Assembly: GCA_030386875.1 (NCBI GenBank) | Contig: CM059560.1 | Location: 26,468,183 to 26,532,182, forward strand | From: Morinoia aosen | Lineage: Eukaryota > Arthropoda > Malacostraca > Amphipoda > Talitridae | Direction of reading: 5' to 3' | Length of the DNA: 64,000 bases | Shown: positions 35,715 through 47,924 of the stretch, one piece after another | Position numbering within the stretch: position 1 is the stretch's first letter | Layout: each line of letters starts with the position of its first letter | The notes under the pieces: model-generated | Databases searched by the model: none | Told to the model about the DNA's origin: nothing | Seen by the model: the letters and a program-made list of their open reading frames with translations, nothing else | Position numbers and translations under genes: made by a program

Positions 35715-36847
35715 GTAACTGACGATTCGATTCTCAATTTGTACGCCTACGCACACCAAACGAAAATGCGTTGGTTTGTGTTCCCAAGGCTTAGGCCATG
35801 CGAACATTTGTGTTCAGATGTGATGCTCTCGGCGTCTTAGTGTGAGAGCGCGCTCTCACTGTCTCATGACGAATACTTCATAAGTTTGTGAGCCAGGCTG
35901 ACGCTTCATGCGGGTTGCTGCCGGCCTCATGCCCTGTCATGCGTGTTCTCGCGTGGTCATCGTTTCTTTATTGCAGTATTTATGGTAGCTTCTTGTCTAA
36001 AGAGGAAGCACTTCATTCCTCGGCGCGAAATGGTTTCTCTTATTTATGTGCCTTGTTTTTGTTACTTATGTTCTCTTACGTTACTACGTTACCATGCTGT
36101 AAATTTCGGGGCGGAGTTTCCGTCATTTGACTTTGTCTTGTTTTTTATTTTTTCTGACACTTTTGAAAAATAATTCTTATTTCCGAAAACGTGTATTTAT
36201 GAGTTAAGTATACTTCTTAGCGAGTATTCAAAATCACTGTTAGCCTCTCTCTCTCGCTCGTTCCCTTTAGTTCGCACGTTTTTAGCTGCGTTTCATCTTC
36301 CCACAGCCCTTTGCCTTTGTGCAAAGATGACGCAAAGCTCTCCTTGCTCAACCATGCTTCTCTCCTCCTTTTTTACTCTTTGTATTTGTATAGAACTCAC
36401 CTTTGTTCCGAGCTATAGCGTGTCTTTGAGCGCCTGTCCGGACAGAGTCTTCAGTTGGTGCACCCTCCATCTTTTGTACGTGCCATCCTGCATGTTTGCG
36501 CCCTGAACATCTCATGTTGTCCTAAGTTTGCTCACCAACGGTGCTCTTCTATATTTGAACTCCCGAACTGCGGGAAATGAAGGAGCAGACCGCTGTTTGA
36601 AAACACGGTTCCACTCAGACGCCGTGGGATCCTCAGCGAATGAAAGCCTGCGAGGCACTTGTTTTTGCTATTTCCTTAATAATTCCTTTTGTCAAATTAT
36701 TCTTTTACTTTGATTACTTCTCTACAGTTTCGCATTAACTTGGTCACTCTTGACTCTATTGGTGTAGATTTTAATGAACCAGAATGTTTTTTTGCGTATT
36801 TCATCACAGAGATTACACTAATGTGGGGAGTACACTAATGTTGAGTA
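35715..36847. other. Stretch without a recognised gene
   Basis: A mix of moderate GC and AT-rich DNA, with CTCTCTCTCTCGCTCG at 36245-36260. Just before copy M the string ACACTAAT occurs three times in about 55 bases (36816-36867), twice as GGGGAGTACACTAAT, a small local duplication that includes part of the retroposon head. No gene is recognised. Confidence 0.5.
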
Positions 36848-37182
36848 TATCAGGGGAGTACACTAATCCCAGGAAGAATATGTGAGGTTTCGAGGTAGAG
36901 GTTAGGTAGGCTTCTTTTTGTTAAAATAGAATATCTTTTGTATTGTTTCAGATAAGCGTTTTTCGATTCCTTGCTGGCTTTCTCTCAGCACCCGTTGCTT
37001 TCCTTTTCAATTTGTATCTTGTTTCATTGATTTCTTTCAAATTTACTGTTTTCATGCACAATGTGTGGGGACACGCCTTGTGCTCATTTTCCCCGTTTCC
37101 TTAACTCCTTATTAGATGATGCCTTCCTCATGTAACTTCTGCGTTGTGATTAGGGATGCTTAAACTAACTTGCATCTTAATT
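36848..37182 (+). mobile_element. SINE-like retroposon copy M, old, head internally deleted
   Basis: It begins with ATCAGGGGAGTACAC, the family's first hairpin region, then jumps to TCCCAGGAAGAATATGTGAGG, so about 20 bases of the head (second hairpin and following) are missing. The rest follows the family to GATTAGGGATGCTTAAACTAAC. It keeps the older-class block (ATGTGTGGGGACACGCC). The acceptor-like run reads TTTCTCTCAG. Confidence 0.8.
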
Positions 37183-39990
37183 TTTTGTGCGTCATGTTTT
37201 TCATGATGGCGATGGATTTTCTAGTCATGTTTCGCGCACACGGAACTTGAGAGGTATTCATTGTATGTACATTTGAGCTCTACTAAAAGTAAAGAATTTC
37301 TCACCTCTTTAGAAGATTCAATTGATGCATTAGAGACTAATAAATCGTTGGTTTTCCTTATATAAATGAAAGCGCAAATGATTCATCCTCACTTTAGCCA
37401 GCATCCATGGTAAGAATTCCTCTCAACGTTGTTGTCCCTGTGTCTGCCTTGTGGAGTGTGAGAAGAACTAGCAATGTGGTGTTTAAGTTTTGTACATTTT
37501 GGGTGAGGCATTCTCTTTTTCGTTAATCGTTTATTTTTATTTTTATGAGGATAATTGTGAACTAGATACCCAAGGGATTCATATCGTTACTGAAGCTGCC
37601 TCGCAGATTTTTGTCCGCATCAAACGTGGCGGTCCTTTCCGTAGTACGCGTTTCTTTTTGAAATTGTTATATATACTTGAGTGCATCGCCGAAACTAGTT
37701 GGTAAAGTAATGCATAAAAACTGCAAATCCATGGTGTTCAACGAAGGGGCTTGGCTTTCAATCCACGTTGTGAACTAAAGATTGAGAAACTCTGATGTAA
37801 CTGACCTCTCGGTCAAGATATTTGCTGTAACACGGTTGCACCTAAGCTTCCAATTGATGCTTATTTCAGTATGATGAACCGCCTTAATTTGAACATCAAA
37901 AAGTGGACACTTTGCAATCCTCGCCAATTTGGATCATTTTTGAGTTATATTGTTTGGCTGAAAATAATTATTTGTTAAATTTCTTTTGAAAGAGAGCAGG
38001 TTGACATCAACATGCGAGAAGAATTAAATGCGTCTCATTTTGAGTAGCATTTAGAATAATTTCCTTGATGAGCCCCTGTTGGGTTCGTGGTGGCGATGGC
38101 AGGAGGGGCTAAGTTACACTGTCGTGACGGAGTGGCGGTGGTGAGGCGGCAGTCATGGTAGACGTGTGCCGTGATGGCAGTCCTGCAGCGTGGCCGCCTT
38201 GCGCAACGGCGCGCACACCTCCCCTGTTGTGCGGGTCTGGCTGTCCGTGAACTGACGGTCCGTCCTCAGCCCTCCGCTCCTCCCTCGCCTCCCACTGCCT
38301 CCTCGTTGCTCGCCCTCGGCTGTACTCATCGTCCCGTCAGGGGTCGACTTTGGAGAAAATTTATTTTCTGAGGCCAATTTTGAATGGTGAGCATTTACAA
38401 TTTAATTACCTTGCCACCTGGCTGCTCCAGTCAGGATAGTCAGAGTGAACTGACGTGAGAGCAAGAAAAATATTTACCAATGAATTTACATTTCGTGACA
38501 TTGTTTTGCTTTTAACTCCATTATGCCATGATAGCATTTGCAGCTTCAAAAAACAAATTATTTTTGTAGTAGCGTTTCCTAGTAGCGTAGGGACACTACA
38601 GAAATTTATAGCTCATTTGTTGCTCTAGTTTCTTGTTTGACCGTCATCGTTTGCTCCAATCACCTCATCAATCCTCTAGCTATTTCTCGGCACTTGTACA
38701 TTTTGTTCTCCTAACCTCGAATCTGTTCTCCGTAATCATCAAAACTACTGTAATATAATAAGCCATGAAAACAAGGATTTTGCCTTTTTGACGCCGATGT
38801 TTGAAACTTTGTTATTTACATGAGAAATATTTCATTATGACGTCAAGGTTTTGTTCTATTTTGATGTAGTAGTAATCGAATGCAGAATTCTAATTAAAAT
38901 CATTGTCCGTTCTGCGAGTTAAATCGAATAATTTTCCCGTAGTGTCAGCGACTGCTTAATCTTCGGCACATAAAATCCCAACCGAAGCTTATCTATTCAA
39001 ATCCGTTATGCAGCGTGTCAAGGGGCTGACTTGCTAAACAAAGCTAGCGTCTGTCCCGTTCAGTTACCACGCCAGCATTGGACTCTACGAGTATGCTCTG
39101 CCACGAGGTCAGTAAAGACAGCGCTCGCACAAAGGGTCGTCACGCTCTAGAGTGTCGTATCTTGGCAGCTTCTTCATCTGGGGTCAAAAGCGTGGCTCCC
39201 TCGATACCATCTGTCCCCTCCCACCTCACTCCTCCTTTCCTCGCCCCTGCGTCCTCTCGAGCGTGATCATTCTCTCTCTCTCTTCTCTTCTCTTTTGGGT
39301 CTCTTTTGTGTTAGTTTACTAGCGCGTCCTTCCACTCGCCTAAGTTCCGAACTGCTCTTCAGGCGTTTCAGTACGAAATTCCTTAAACGCGTAGGTTTAG
39401 TCGAACAACTGATCCCTTTCATTTTGAGCAAAGGATGAAGTGCTGTGTAACAGCATCTCAAACTAATAGTATTTAGTGAACCTATCATGTTTGCTTTTGA
39501 CGTTCGTAGCTTTTTTAATGTAGAATTCAATTGTTTCATACTGTTTAGGAGTACATACGTGTGTGAATTTTGGATTACAAATTTACCGAGGTCAGTGAAA
39601 AAGGTATTTGTTACTGGCCATGAGAAATTTTTTGAAAATATGAATTCCTTTCCATGAGCTTAAAATCAAAGTTGTTTATTTGGTAATATTTAACTTGCAC
39701 CGTTTAGAAAGGAATGTTTGCGGCCGGTGAATCTTCGTATTTGTCAATGTATCATTCACTATGTAAATATTGACGAAAGACGAGTTCAAACCATAAATTC
39801 TCTTTACGGCCTTTACTAGGCGAAGCCATGATGGCAATAATGATCTCATCTCTGTTTCCTCACCCGTTTTTCCCTGTGGCCAGGTGCCTTGGTACGTCAA
39901 TGTTTGCCTTTAGCTTCGCCTTACTACAAATTGAATAAATACTACGGGATTATTTTGCTAATTTTTTTAGTTGACTATAAACTATAGTAG
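37183..39990. other. Stretch without a recognised gene
   Basis: AT-rich apart from two GC-rich patches. The one at 38060-38360 is CpG-rich and open on both strands; its minus-strand frame (38153-38377) starts only with TTG and gives a low-complexity G/R/S/T-rich peptide. The one at 39050-39260 also has an open + strand frame. A TC-dinucleotide run lies at 39267-39297. None is called a gene. Confidence 0.5.
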
Positions 39991-40220
39991 TTAACCCTTT
40001 AACGTCCGAATTTTTGTACTCATATTACCGTTAACACAACCACCGTCACTAAACTGGCGCTGGCATCTGACAGTCACCGATATCAGGATGGGATAAGAAC
40101 TGCCTCTCGGCAGAGAACATCAAAGAACACATTAGGGAACTAATTGAATAAGAAATAAAATATATTGAAGGGGAATTTTGAAAGAGGACACTGGTGTCCT
40201 CTGGGGCGTTAAAGGGTTAA
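39991..40220 (-). mobile_element. piggyBac-like MITE copy 2, intact ends, palindrome-bearing
   Basis: The best-preserved member: 230 bases including TTAA at each end. Terminal repeats TTAACCCTTTAACG match perfectly at both ends, and the site and CCC start are typical of piggyBac-type elements. A 9-base perfect stem, AGAGGACAC and GTGTCCTCT with a 2-base centre, lies at 40183-40202, just inside the right end only. In the orientation of copy 1 this is the minus strand. There is no coding capacity. Confidence 0.88.
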
Positions 40221-42999
40221 GCTTCTCAATGTTAAAGCTGCTATTTATTATGCCGCTACTCTTTTCGTGAAGACTGTTTTCAAGTAGATTGCGTTAAGGT
40301 TGTCAGATATAAGTTCAAATGTTGCCAACGAGTAGCGCAGGCTGAGGAGTGTGTTGCGAAACATTTTCTATCCGTACTCCAATAAAAAATTCGTTATATC
40401 GTCCGTGCTCTAACATCGATCAACCCTCAGTTATGCTACACAGACTTACCGGTAATTTAATGTGTTTAGTGTCTCTTCTGGTCTTCATTTCGTCTCAAAG
40501 ACTTTTGCGGAAGACTTGGTTGTTTGGGCGCACAATTTGCGTATTTCGTTCCACGCTTCATTAAATTTGGCTGTTAGGGCTTTAGTATTGCGGCTTAGAG
40601 TAAGGCATGCCTCACTCCCGAGAGCTTGGTGACAAAGAATAATCAAGGACTTTGAAGGAAGCTATTCTTCGGTGCTCTTGCGCTTGAACAGCTTGTCTTT
40701 TCACTGATATTGTTACACTAGTTCTGTTTGTAGTTCCGTCCCTTAAATGTTCATTTCTAATTCTATGAGTTGTATTGCATCACAAAATTGTTGCACCCTC
40801 CAGAATTTTGTTCTACGATTCATCGCTAAATTCCACTCATGGTTTTTTTTTTAGATTAGGAGGGGGCTTCTTTCTTTCCGAAATCTTCTTAGAACAGTCA
40901 CTGAGCCTTGTTACTCAATTTATTGAAAAAATTTCCAATCGTGTGAGAGATTGACTCATGAATTGTAACCTAAAAACAATTATTCGAAAGCTTTAAAGTT
41001 AAACACATTGCGAATGGATTGTCGCCTGTTTACTTTATTCTTTGCGTCATATTTTCTCGATTAAGTGAGAATGAACATATTTCTCGGAATATTTTTGTTT
41101 TTTCGGCGGAAATAAGAGGACTCTTCAGAATGATGTGAGCCGACTCCTTCAAATCATCTCTACATATCCTCCGTATATTCTCGCCGGTACTATGGTCTCA
41201 TTCATTGTCTATCTTTGGGAATTTTAGAAATTTCATTTTACTTTTACCCTCGTACTGTTCATGAGTAATTGCGTTCCATAGATGCCCATGTCAATTGCTG
41301 ATCTCCCGGTATCGGCCATTGTCATTTTGATATGCTCTTCATTGTACTCCCTCCTTTGAAAATCTCGAGCGAAGCCTTTTCTATGTTGCTCGCTTATGAA
41401 TTTATTTTATCCCACCTACTTCGACCACTGGCAGTTGTTATTGAAGATTAGTAGCTGTTTTACACGCCATATTAATGAGAAACTCATTTAGTGTATGGTA
41501 TGAATTTTCAATCCTGGAGTCGTAGCATTTCAATCCAAGTTAATTTCTAAAAAAGCCCATGTCGAGAGGAAGGAGCATCGCGAGTTTGTATGGTCGGAAT
41601 GGAAGTCAAGCGCGAGCGCCCAGTGGTAGCATAGTATAGGTGGTAGGAGGCCGAACTTATGTTTGCCGAGACCATCGTTCCGTTTCTCGAGTGCAACTTG
41701 AGCCGCTGCTTCTTAGTTGAGGGCAAGGTGCTTGTGGGTTCATTTACGCTTCAAGGATCTCCTGTCCTGTTATATTCGCCGTCTTGGTCAATAATCGTTA
41801 GCCCGAGCTTTCCATTCATCGCAGCGCTGTGCTGGATGTGAACAGAGAGGTACCGCTAGTGAACGTTTTCATTGTTTGTGAAGCACTTGCGTAACTTTGA
41901 ATTGTGTCTTGCCTTCTTCGCTTCATATGCAGGTGATATTCTTGGCCTGAAATAACTCCGTTGGGGCTGCTCTTCGTCCTAGTACATTTTATAATTTTAT
42001 TCATGAATTTGTTTTGAAGTGGTCACACTCTATTTTTTCTTATTTTCGAATCCTGGAAGATGTACTATGTAAATTTGGAAAATTTCCTCGTAGAGGAAAC
42101 CAATGTCTTGCTTCTTTTTTCGGAGTATTTAAAACCAGTGCTGCTTCTTTTTGGTCGGTGCATTTAAAGTCAACGTGAAAAAATAAATGTTTTTGATAAA
42201 CCTTTCAAACTATATCTTCAGGGTTCCAATGTGAGCATCAGCTTGATTGCGTTAAGCTTCAAATGCTACGAATTTCGAAACAATTCTCGATTTAGTGTAC
42301 CCTAGAGCGTTTAAGTCATTCCGTCATGCAGTGTATCAAACTGTTATTTGAGAATCGTAAAGTCCTATTTCAATTAAAGTGGATGTGACAAATTTTGGCT
42401 GCGCGTCCTCCTCGATTCCGGCATCCACAAGCTATGAATTCAATCAACGGCGAGCCCTGGAAGTCTGTGCTCCATATTGCTCTTCTCAATTGCCAAGAGC
42501 TTCGTCTGACGGACGAGAGCAATCTGGAGGTCTTGCAGAGCAATTGTAAGTTTGCTCAACACTTCACGACTAAGACGAACTCCTTCGGGCCAAATGCCCG
42601 CTCTCGCTCTGCTCGTCTTCTCACAGACTCGGCCTTTCCCTCCTCCTCTCCCTCTCAAGCACTTCTGCTGTTAGACTTGAGAACGGAGCTTCATAGCTTC
42701 GTATTCTTGCTTATTTATCTTCGTCTGTGTATGTAATTATACGACCTGCAAGATCTCCGTCTGCACTGTGGTAGATTATGTTTTGAATGTTTAGTGTTAG
42801 TGCAATAGCTGAAACTTTAAAATTAACGTCCTTTTGATAATTTTCTGTTTTATCTTTTGTGAGTTTGTGATGAGCATCCATTTTTTGGTATTATTTCTGA
42901 ATCGAAAGTGAAATAAATTCTTGTATCGTTTGTAGAATCTCGTGGCCTTTGTGTATCACAATCCTATCACGTTAGGAATATTATAAAGGTGTTTGAGTG
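40221..42999. other. Stretch without a recognised gene
   Basis: AT-rich overall. The GC-richer patch 42390-42660 is open on both strands (113 codons +, 72 codons minus from a CTG/TTG-type start) with no recognisable domain. No retroposon copy or transposon trace was seen. Confidence 0.5.
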
Positions 43000-43320
43000 G
43001 GCGCGTGAGGTCCCGAGCTAGGAGTTTGGTATGCCTTTTTTTGTTGAGATAAAATGGGTTTAGTTTTGTTAAGGACGATCTTTTTTCGCTTTACTGTTGT
43101 CATATTTTTCAGCACCTCTGACTTTCTTCTTCAACTTTTATCTTGTTTCCTAACTTTCCTTCTCAACTTACTGTTTCTATGCGCACGGGATCCTGTGCGG
43201 GAACACTCCTTGTGCATAGATTTTACGTTCTCTTAACCTGATACTAAACGGTGCCTTCATCCTTCCTCTCTTTGGGCATCGTTATTGTGGTGAGGCTGAA
43301 ACTAACTTATGATCAATCTT
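43000..43320 (+). mobile_element. SINE-like retroposon copy N, older class, head missing
   Basis: Starts at GCGCGTGAGGTCCCGAGCTA, lacking all head hairpins, and continues to GTGAGGCTGAAACTAAC and a short tail. The older-class block is present (GCACGGGATCCTGTGCGGGAACACTCC) and itself forms GCACGGGATCCTGTGC, a near palindrome. The acceptor-like run ATTTTTCAG is kept. No flanking duplication is obvious. Confidence 0.82.
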
Positions 43321-46102
43321 ATTTGAGTGGATAACGTTTTTTCGTGTAGCTTCGTAGCGTGCTTTTGTTGTCTGCCTCGGTCACAGCTCATACACACGGA
43401 GTTCACTCACGCCTCGTCATGTCAAATGAAATGCGTTAGTGCTGTGGTAACTTGATATAACTTGAATGGTGAGCGGTAGTTGTGTGTCGTATTCAAAGTT
43501 TTATGATAGTTTAAGTATTCATATCTCATTAAACAAAGTGCCCTGCGTTATCAGCTATGTTATTTCTGCCTCAACGACGGTAAAGTCTCGCAACGTATTA
43601 TATTGTTAAAATTTACTTAATTGTTCTAATCTTTTCTGTGTAGAGCGCTGGATTTTGCTCTTTTATGGTAACCCGCAATGTTTACCTTTTTTGACTTAAT
43701 AATTTCAATATGTGCGGCTGTACAACCGGTTTTACGAAGATCATGCTCATTGCATTTGCTAGCATGCAACCTGCATGCACTTCTCACCATCCAAAGATAG
43801 CGTAAGTGCTCGGTGCATTGCGATGCGAGTTCTATTTTACAGTTTTCGTTGACCAAATGAAGTGCTTGCTTCTCTTATTCATTCTAGTACTGTGCTTCAA
43901 CAGCCGATCGCCTAGTCGTTGTCTCCCCTGCTCTCAGTATGAGACGACTGTATGCAATACTGTGCACATACTGCATTGTGGTGCGCCAACTGTGCGCCGA
44001 GTGTTGGTCGCCTGCTGTCCGACTCACTTGAGGCTTGCGAGGGAGCGCCCGCCGGTGGCACCCGCTTATTCTTAGGCGTGACGGGATTTCCACTTCGTCT
44101 TGACCAAACTGATCCTTTCTCAGCTGTGTTTGTTCCGATTCCTCTTGCGTTGCAGTCGCGTCGAGATGCTCGTGTTTTCATTGAGGTGGCTCAAATTGAC
44201 GCACTGTTTGTTACTTGTGCATCCACATCGTGGTTCAAAAATGTTTTTGCATGCTCTTTCGTCCACTTGATTTTTTCGAAAATTATGTGTGGAATTTTTC
44301 TCGAATTAAAAGTATTGATTCATCAGGTATACTTGGGAAAAAGTAGCCTTATTCAACGTGTCATCAACTGGGAACATACCTTATGCTTACGCACGAAGTT
44401 ATTGCGATCTTGTCACTTGTCAATCATCATTCATAGACTACGTGACGTTAACCTAAAGTTATTTGTGCTGCGCCTGAGCTGCTACTACCCCGGACATGCG
44501 TTGTCTGCAGTGCGGGGCGCCCTAGACAGTATGGGCGCGCGTCTGCTCCGTTAAAAGGCAGCAGGCCTGACGCCAGCCTGGGCGTTGACGCGCAACTCTA
44601 GTCACTCACCTTCGACCTTGGTTAACAAACTTTACGTCAATGTTACCGTTCGCACGCGTCAAATTCAGCATGTTGAACATTTCTCAGTATGTCAAATTTC
44701 AACCGTAGTTGAGGTTAATTTCCACGTTAACCTTTACCGCGTGAGGTTTACTAATGGCGGTGAGAGTCAGTGTCCTGTGCAGGCTCGCTGACTTATTCTT
44801 TATACCATTTGTTGGTGTTCGATATATCATATTTACCTACGAGGAGAATATTACAAAATGAGTTGCTTTTTCTATTGTGCGGATATGAGGTTACCGGAAG
44901 GTATCGTTGCGCAATTCTGTGTTCCAGTGAATTTGTTAGTAATTCTTGTTCTCGCTTGGAAATAAACTTGTAAACATCTGCTATCCTCTCACATTTTCTA
45001 ATTTTTGTTTGAAAATTCTGTGGCACGGTTTCTACTCAAATTATGTTGACGTCCAGGTTCATGTTTTTTTACGGTAATTTTTTTTTTCTAATTGAGATAT
45101 AATTTTATATGGAATTTGAATATTTTCGTGCCAAATTTTTTTAAAACTTGAACCAATTTATTCTTTCAAGCACACTGGTATGTCACAAAAGTTAGCAGAA
45201 TTCCTCTGTTTTCAATAAATACCTTGACAGGCTTTCCTTGTATTTACCTGTGCCCAACACTACAAGGGCTCTGAAACATTTTTATCTGTGGAATAATCTT
45301 CTAGTGTAGTCTAGCTTCTAACATTCAAATTTTTGCAATTGTAAAAATGAAATAATAGCAATCAGGTACATAAATTTTTAAACTTTTTCTTCGTTGAATG
45401 TCAGAATTTTTGGGTCATTCTCGTAATGGGCTAGAGTGCTAACGTGCCAGACTTTTGAAGAGAAATTGCTTTTCAAAATTGTAAAAGTTCATATCTATGT
45501 TTTACTATCATACTATATCTTGTTTTGTGATGCTTTTCTAAGTTACTTTTTGAAATTTTGTTGGAGCTTGATCAATACCCTCAAATTTTAGTTCAAATTA
45601 AATAAGCATGTGATATTCACAGGGTTATCATGGTTATCGTCATTGTAAAAGTTAAATGTTGCTGTATTCATCGTCTGAACGACTGTTGTTACATAATCTT
45701 CAACATCACTCGTACCATTTTAGATTCCTTGGTAGGGATTATTTTATGATTTAGTATCATTCGGCTATGATTCCTATCCCGCTATAGGAAGTTTGAACTT
45801 CACAACGTATGACTTGCGTGTTCTGTCCACATTTGAACAAAATGCAGTGGTACGCCGGTCGTACCCTTTAGGTTTACTGTGGTGACAGGCGTACAATTCC
45901 TTGCTACGGCGAATTTGTTCATTTTGTCGCGCTGGAATTGTGTCTAGTTGCGAGGAATGCAGGCTAGCTAACTCCTCGTTTGTATGCGTCACTCCCATTA
46001 GGAGTCAGGTTATTTCCGTTTTTCTTGTTTTGTGATACTCCTGAGTCCTATCATAGTCTTAATGCTTTTCTGACTTTGATTTAAACTTCAAAATGACTCT
46101 TG
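43321..46102. other. Stretch without a recognised gene
   Basis: The GC-richer patch 43900-44170 and its surroundings carry the 200-codon + strand frame 43952-44554 and an 89-codon minus frame; neither has a recognisable domain. 45030-45700 is strongly AT-rich. No transposon copy was seen. Confidence 0.5.
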
Positions 46103-46423
46103 TCACTTGACTTCATATCCATGTATCGGCGAAAAGATGATCCTAAAATAAACATATGTCATCAAATAAACCAATTGATCTCCGTTTTTTTCCAGCTGTT
46201 TGGAACTTGAAATCTCGAGTAGTCTTCTTTTTCGTATCATCGCAAGGCGTTTTAGTGTTAATTGTGATGCGTGCAGAACAAAACCGTATAATCCCGCGGC
46301 TCCCCCTAAAGTACTCTTCATTTGTGTGAGAGAAACCCTTTTAATTAGTTGGCCAGTGTTAGTGGGAGGAAGGACGATATCATTAGCTTTTGTATAGCGA
46401 CTTAAGACATCAACAGCCGCCAT
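46103..46423 (-). CDS. Candidate first coding exon, unknown protein
   Basis: A minus-strand ATG at 46423-46421 sits in GGCAAGATGGCGGCTG, which has a good start context (A at -3, G at +4) and also matches the YY1/Pho-type motif AAGATGGCGGC often found at or near animal gene starts. The frame gives MAAVDVLSRYTKANDIVLPP then TNTGQLIKRVSLTQM and on, 106 codons in all. The upstream side (46424-46820) is GC-richer than average, as a promoter might be. Against it: no strong splice donor is seen within the frame, the C-terminal half looks random, and I do not recognise the peptide. A decayed retrocopy or chance is possible. Confidence 0.25.
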   Translation of the reverse strand: MAAVDVLSRYTKANDIVLPPTNTGQLIKRVSLTQMKSTLGGAAGLYGFVLHASQLTLKRLAMIRKRRLLEISSSKQLEKNGDQLVYLMTYVYFRIIFSPIHGYEVK

Positions 46424-46429
46424 CTTGCC
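46417..46429 (-). promoter_or_regulatory. YY1/Pho-like motif
   Basis: GCAAGATGGCGGC on the minus strand matches the AAnATGGCGGC core bound by YY1/Pho proteins. Such an 11-base match is not expected by chance in 64 kb, but function is inferred from the motif alone. Confidence 0.35.
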
Positions 46430-47924
46430 AAGGTTCTTCCCTTAGTTCCGAGCCACGATACCCAGACCCTTAGCCGGCCTGCTTATCTAAGGCCATTCAA
46501 AGCCGGTTGCATTTTGCGTATTTTTGTGGCCGACTTGTCAGCGAAAATCATCGGATCGTTAAAAGCAGCAAAGACACGCATAGGAACCAACCATTTGGTC
46601 GGGCTGAGGGAAGTCGCGTATAAGATTTTTCCAAGCCTTCCTGAAAGGCCTTATTCCATCGTTAATGAGGCTCTATTATAAGAGACAAAGAAGAGCCCGC
46701 GTACAAAGGCCCCCAGAATTGAGTCCTAAGCGAGTCTCTAGATGCGGAGCGACTAGGTGGGAAGCAGCTGGTAGGGAGGAGATGGATGTGTGGCAGCCAG
46801 GGAGGGAAGGGAGCGAGGGAGCCTCATGGTAATTAAGTTCATGCCGTCAACTCGTTAGCTGAGAACTGCAGCTCAACTTTCCTTAATTTAACCTTAAGCT
46901 TTTTTCGGATTAAAATCTCATGTTGTACTTGCTTCTTACATCTGAAGCTTCATCTGGCTGCATGATAGCAGCTGTGGTATCTTCGCGCGTTGCCTTCTCA
47001 TTGTATTATACTAATATTTACTTCCCCTGCGGTAGAAACTGGGAAATTTTGTACAAACCCTAATCTTATTATTTTTACGCGGAATTCTACTGCAAGTAAA
47101 ACTGTTTTCAATCAATGTTAATTACGAAACAATGAATTAAAAATTACGTATTATGCCTTAAGTTGACTGCGTTCCACATAATGCTGTATTTATAATTCCC
47201 ATTTGAGCCTCGTAAATGAATCAACTATGGTGGAGTTAGCGACACTGGGTAAGAAAGCCTTTTATAAAATTGTTTGTGTAAATAGGAAGCGATCTACATA
47301 TTGAGAAAATTAATTTGTTTTAGATATTTCTTCTGCGTAAATATATGAATTTTGCTGCTAATCATGTGTACAGAACTTCAGTGCATGTCGCAAGTATTAT
47401 AATTTGAATCAATTTAATTTATAACGCTATTGAATTCATTTAATGTAATGGTGGTCATGGTGTAAAGTAACTACTGATATATTTCACGGAGGCCCGGTTG
47501 TCGCGTCTGAATCTTGGCAGCAAATGGAAGCCCGCAACGATTGGATAATCCTTCTACAGCATTGTGCAATTTTCTAATTTGAAATAACTTTTTCTGCTTG
47601 AAAATGGAAAACCATAAAGAATTCTGCCTGAAAATGAAGCACAAGAAGTTCAACTTAACAAATATCGCTCTTAATTCACCGAGGAAATAAAATGGATAAT
47701 GAACACCGGCGATTGATATTCAACGACACGACTGCCGAGACAACCAATATGTTGTCATCCATCACTTTACTCCATCAGTGTACACAGGGGAGCTGTTTTA
47801 TTCCACTAGTGAATTTAAATTAGAATTAGGATCGTTAGCACGATAGGAGGGTGTTTTAATCTACTTCCATATTAAATACAACTTCTTTGTTTGTCTTTCA
47901 TACCCTCTTTGCTTCTTTCAGTTT
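46430..47924. other. Stretch without a recognised gene
   Basis: 46430-46830 is GC-richer, with GGCCGGCC-like strings and a purine-rich end (GGGAGGGAAGGGAGCGAGGG near 46799-46818). The rest is AT-rich. No gene or repeat-family copy is recognised until copy O. Confidence 0.5.

Noticed and set aside
38153-38377. Minus-strand 74-codon frame as a complete small gene
   Set aside because: The frame opens only at TTG, with no ATG at its start; at best it could be an internal exon, and splice signals are weak.
43952-44554. 200-codon + strand ORF
   Set aside because: No domain or family resemblance; it starts in a GC-rich patch that is open on both strands and then drifts into AT-rich DNA. Near the length expected by chance over six frames of 64 kb.
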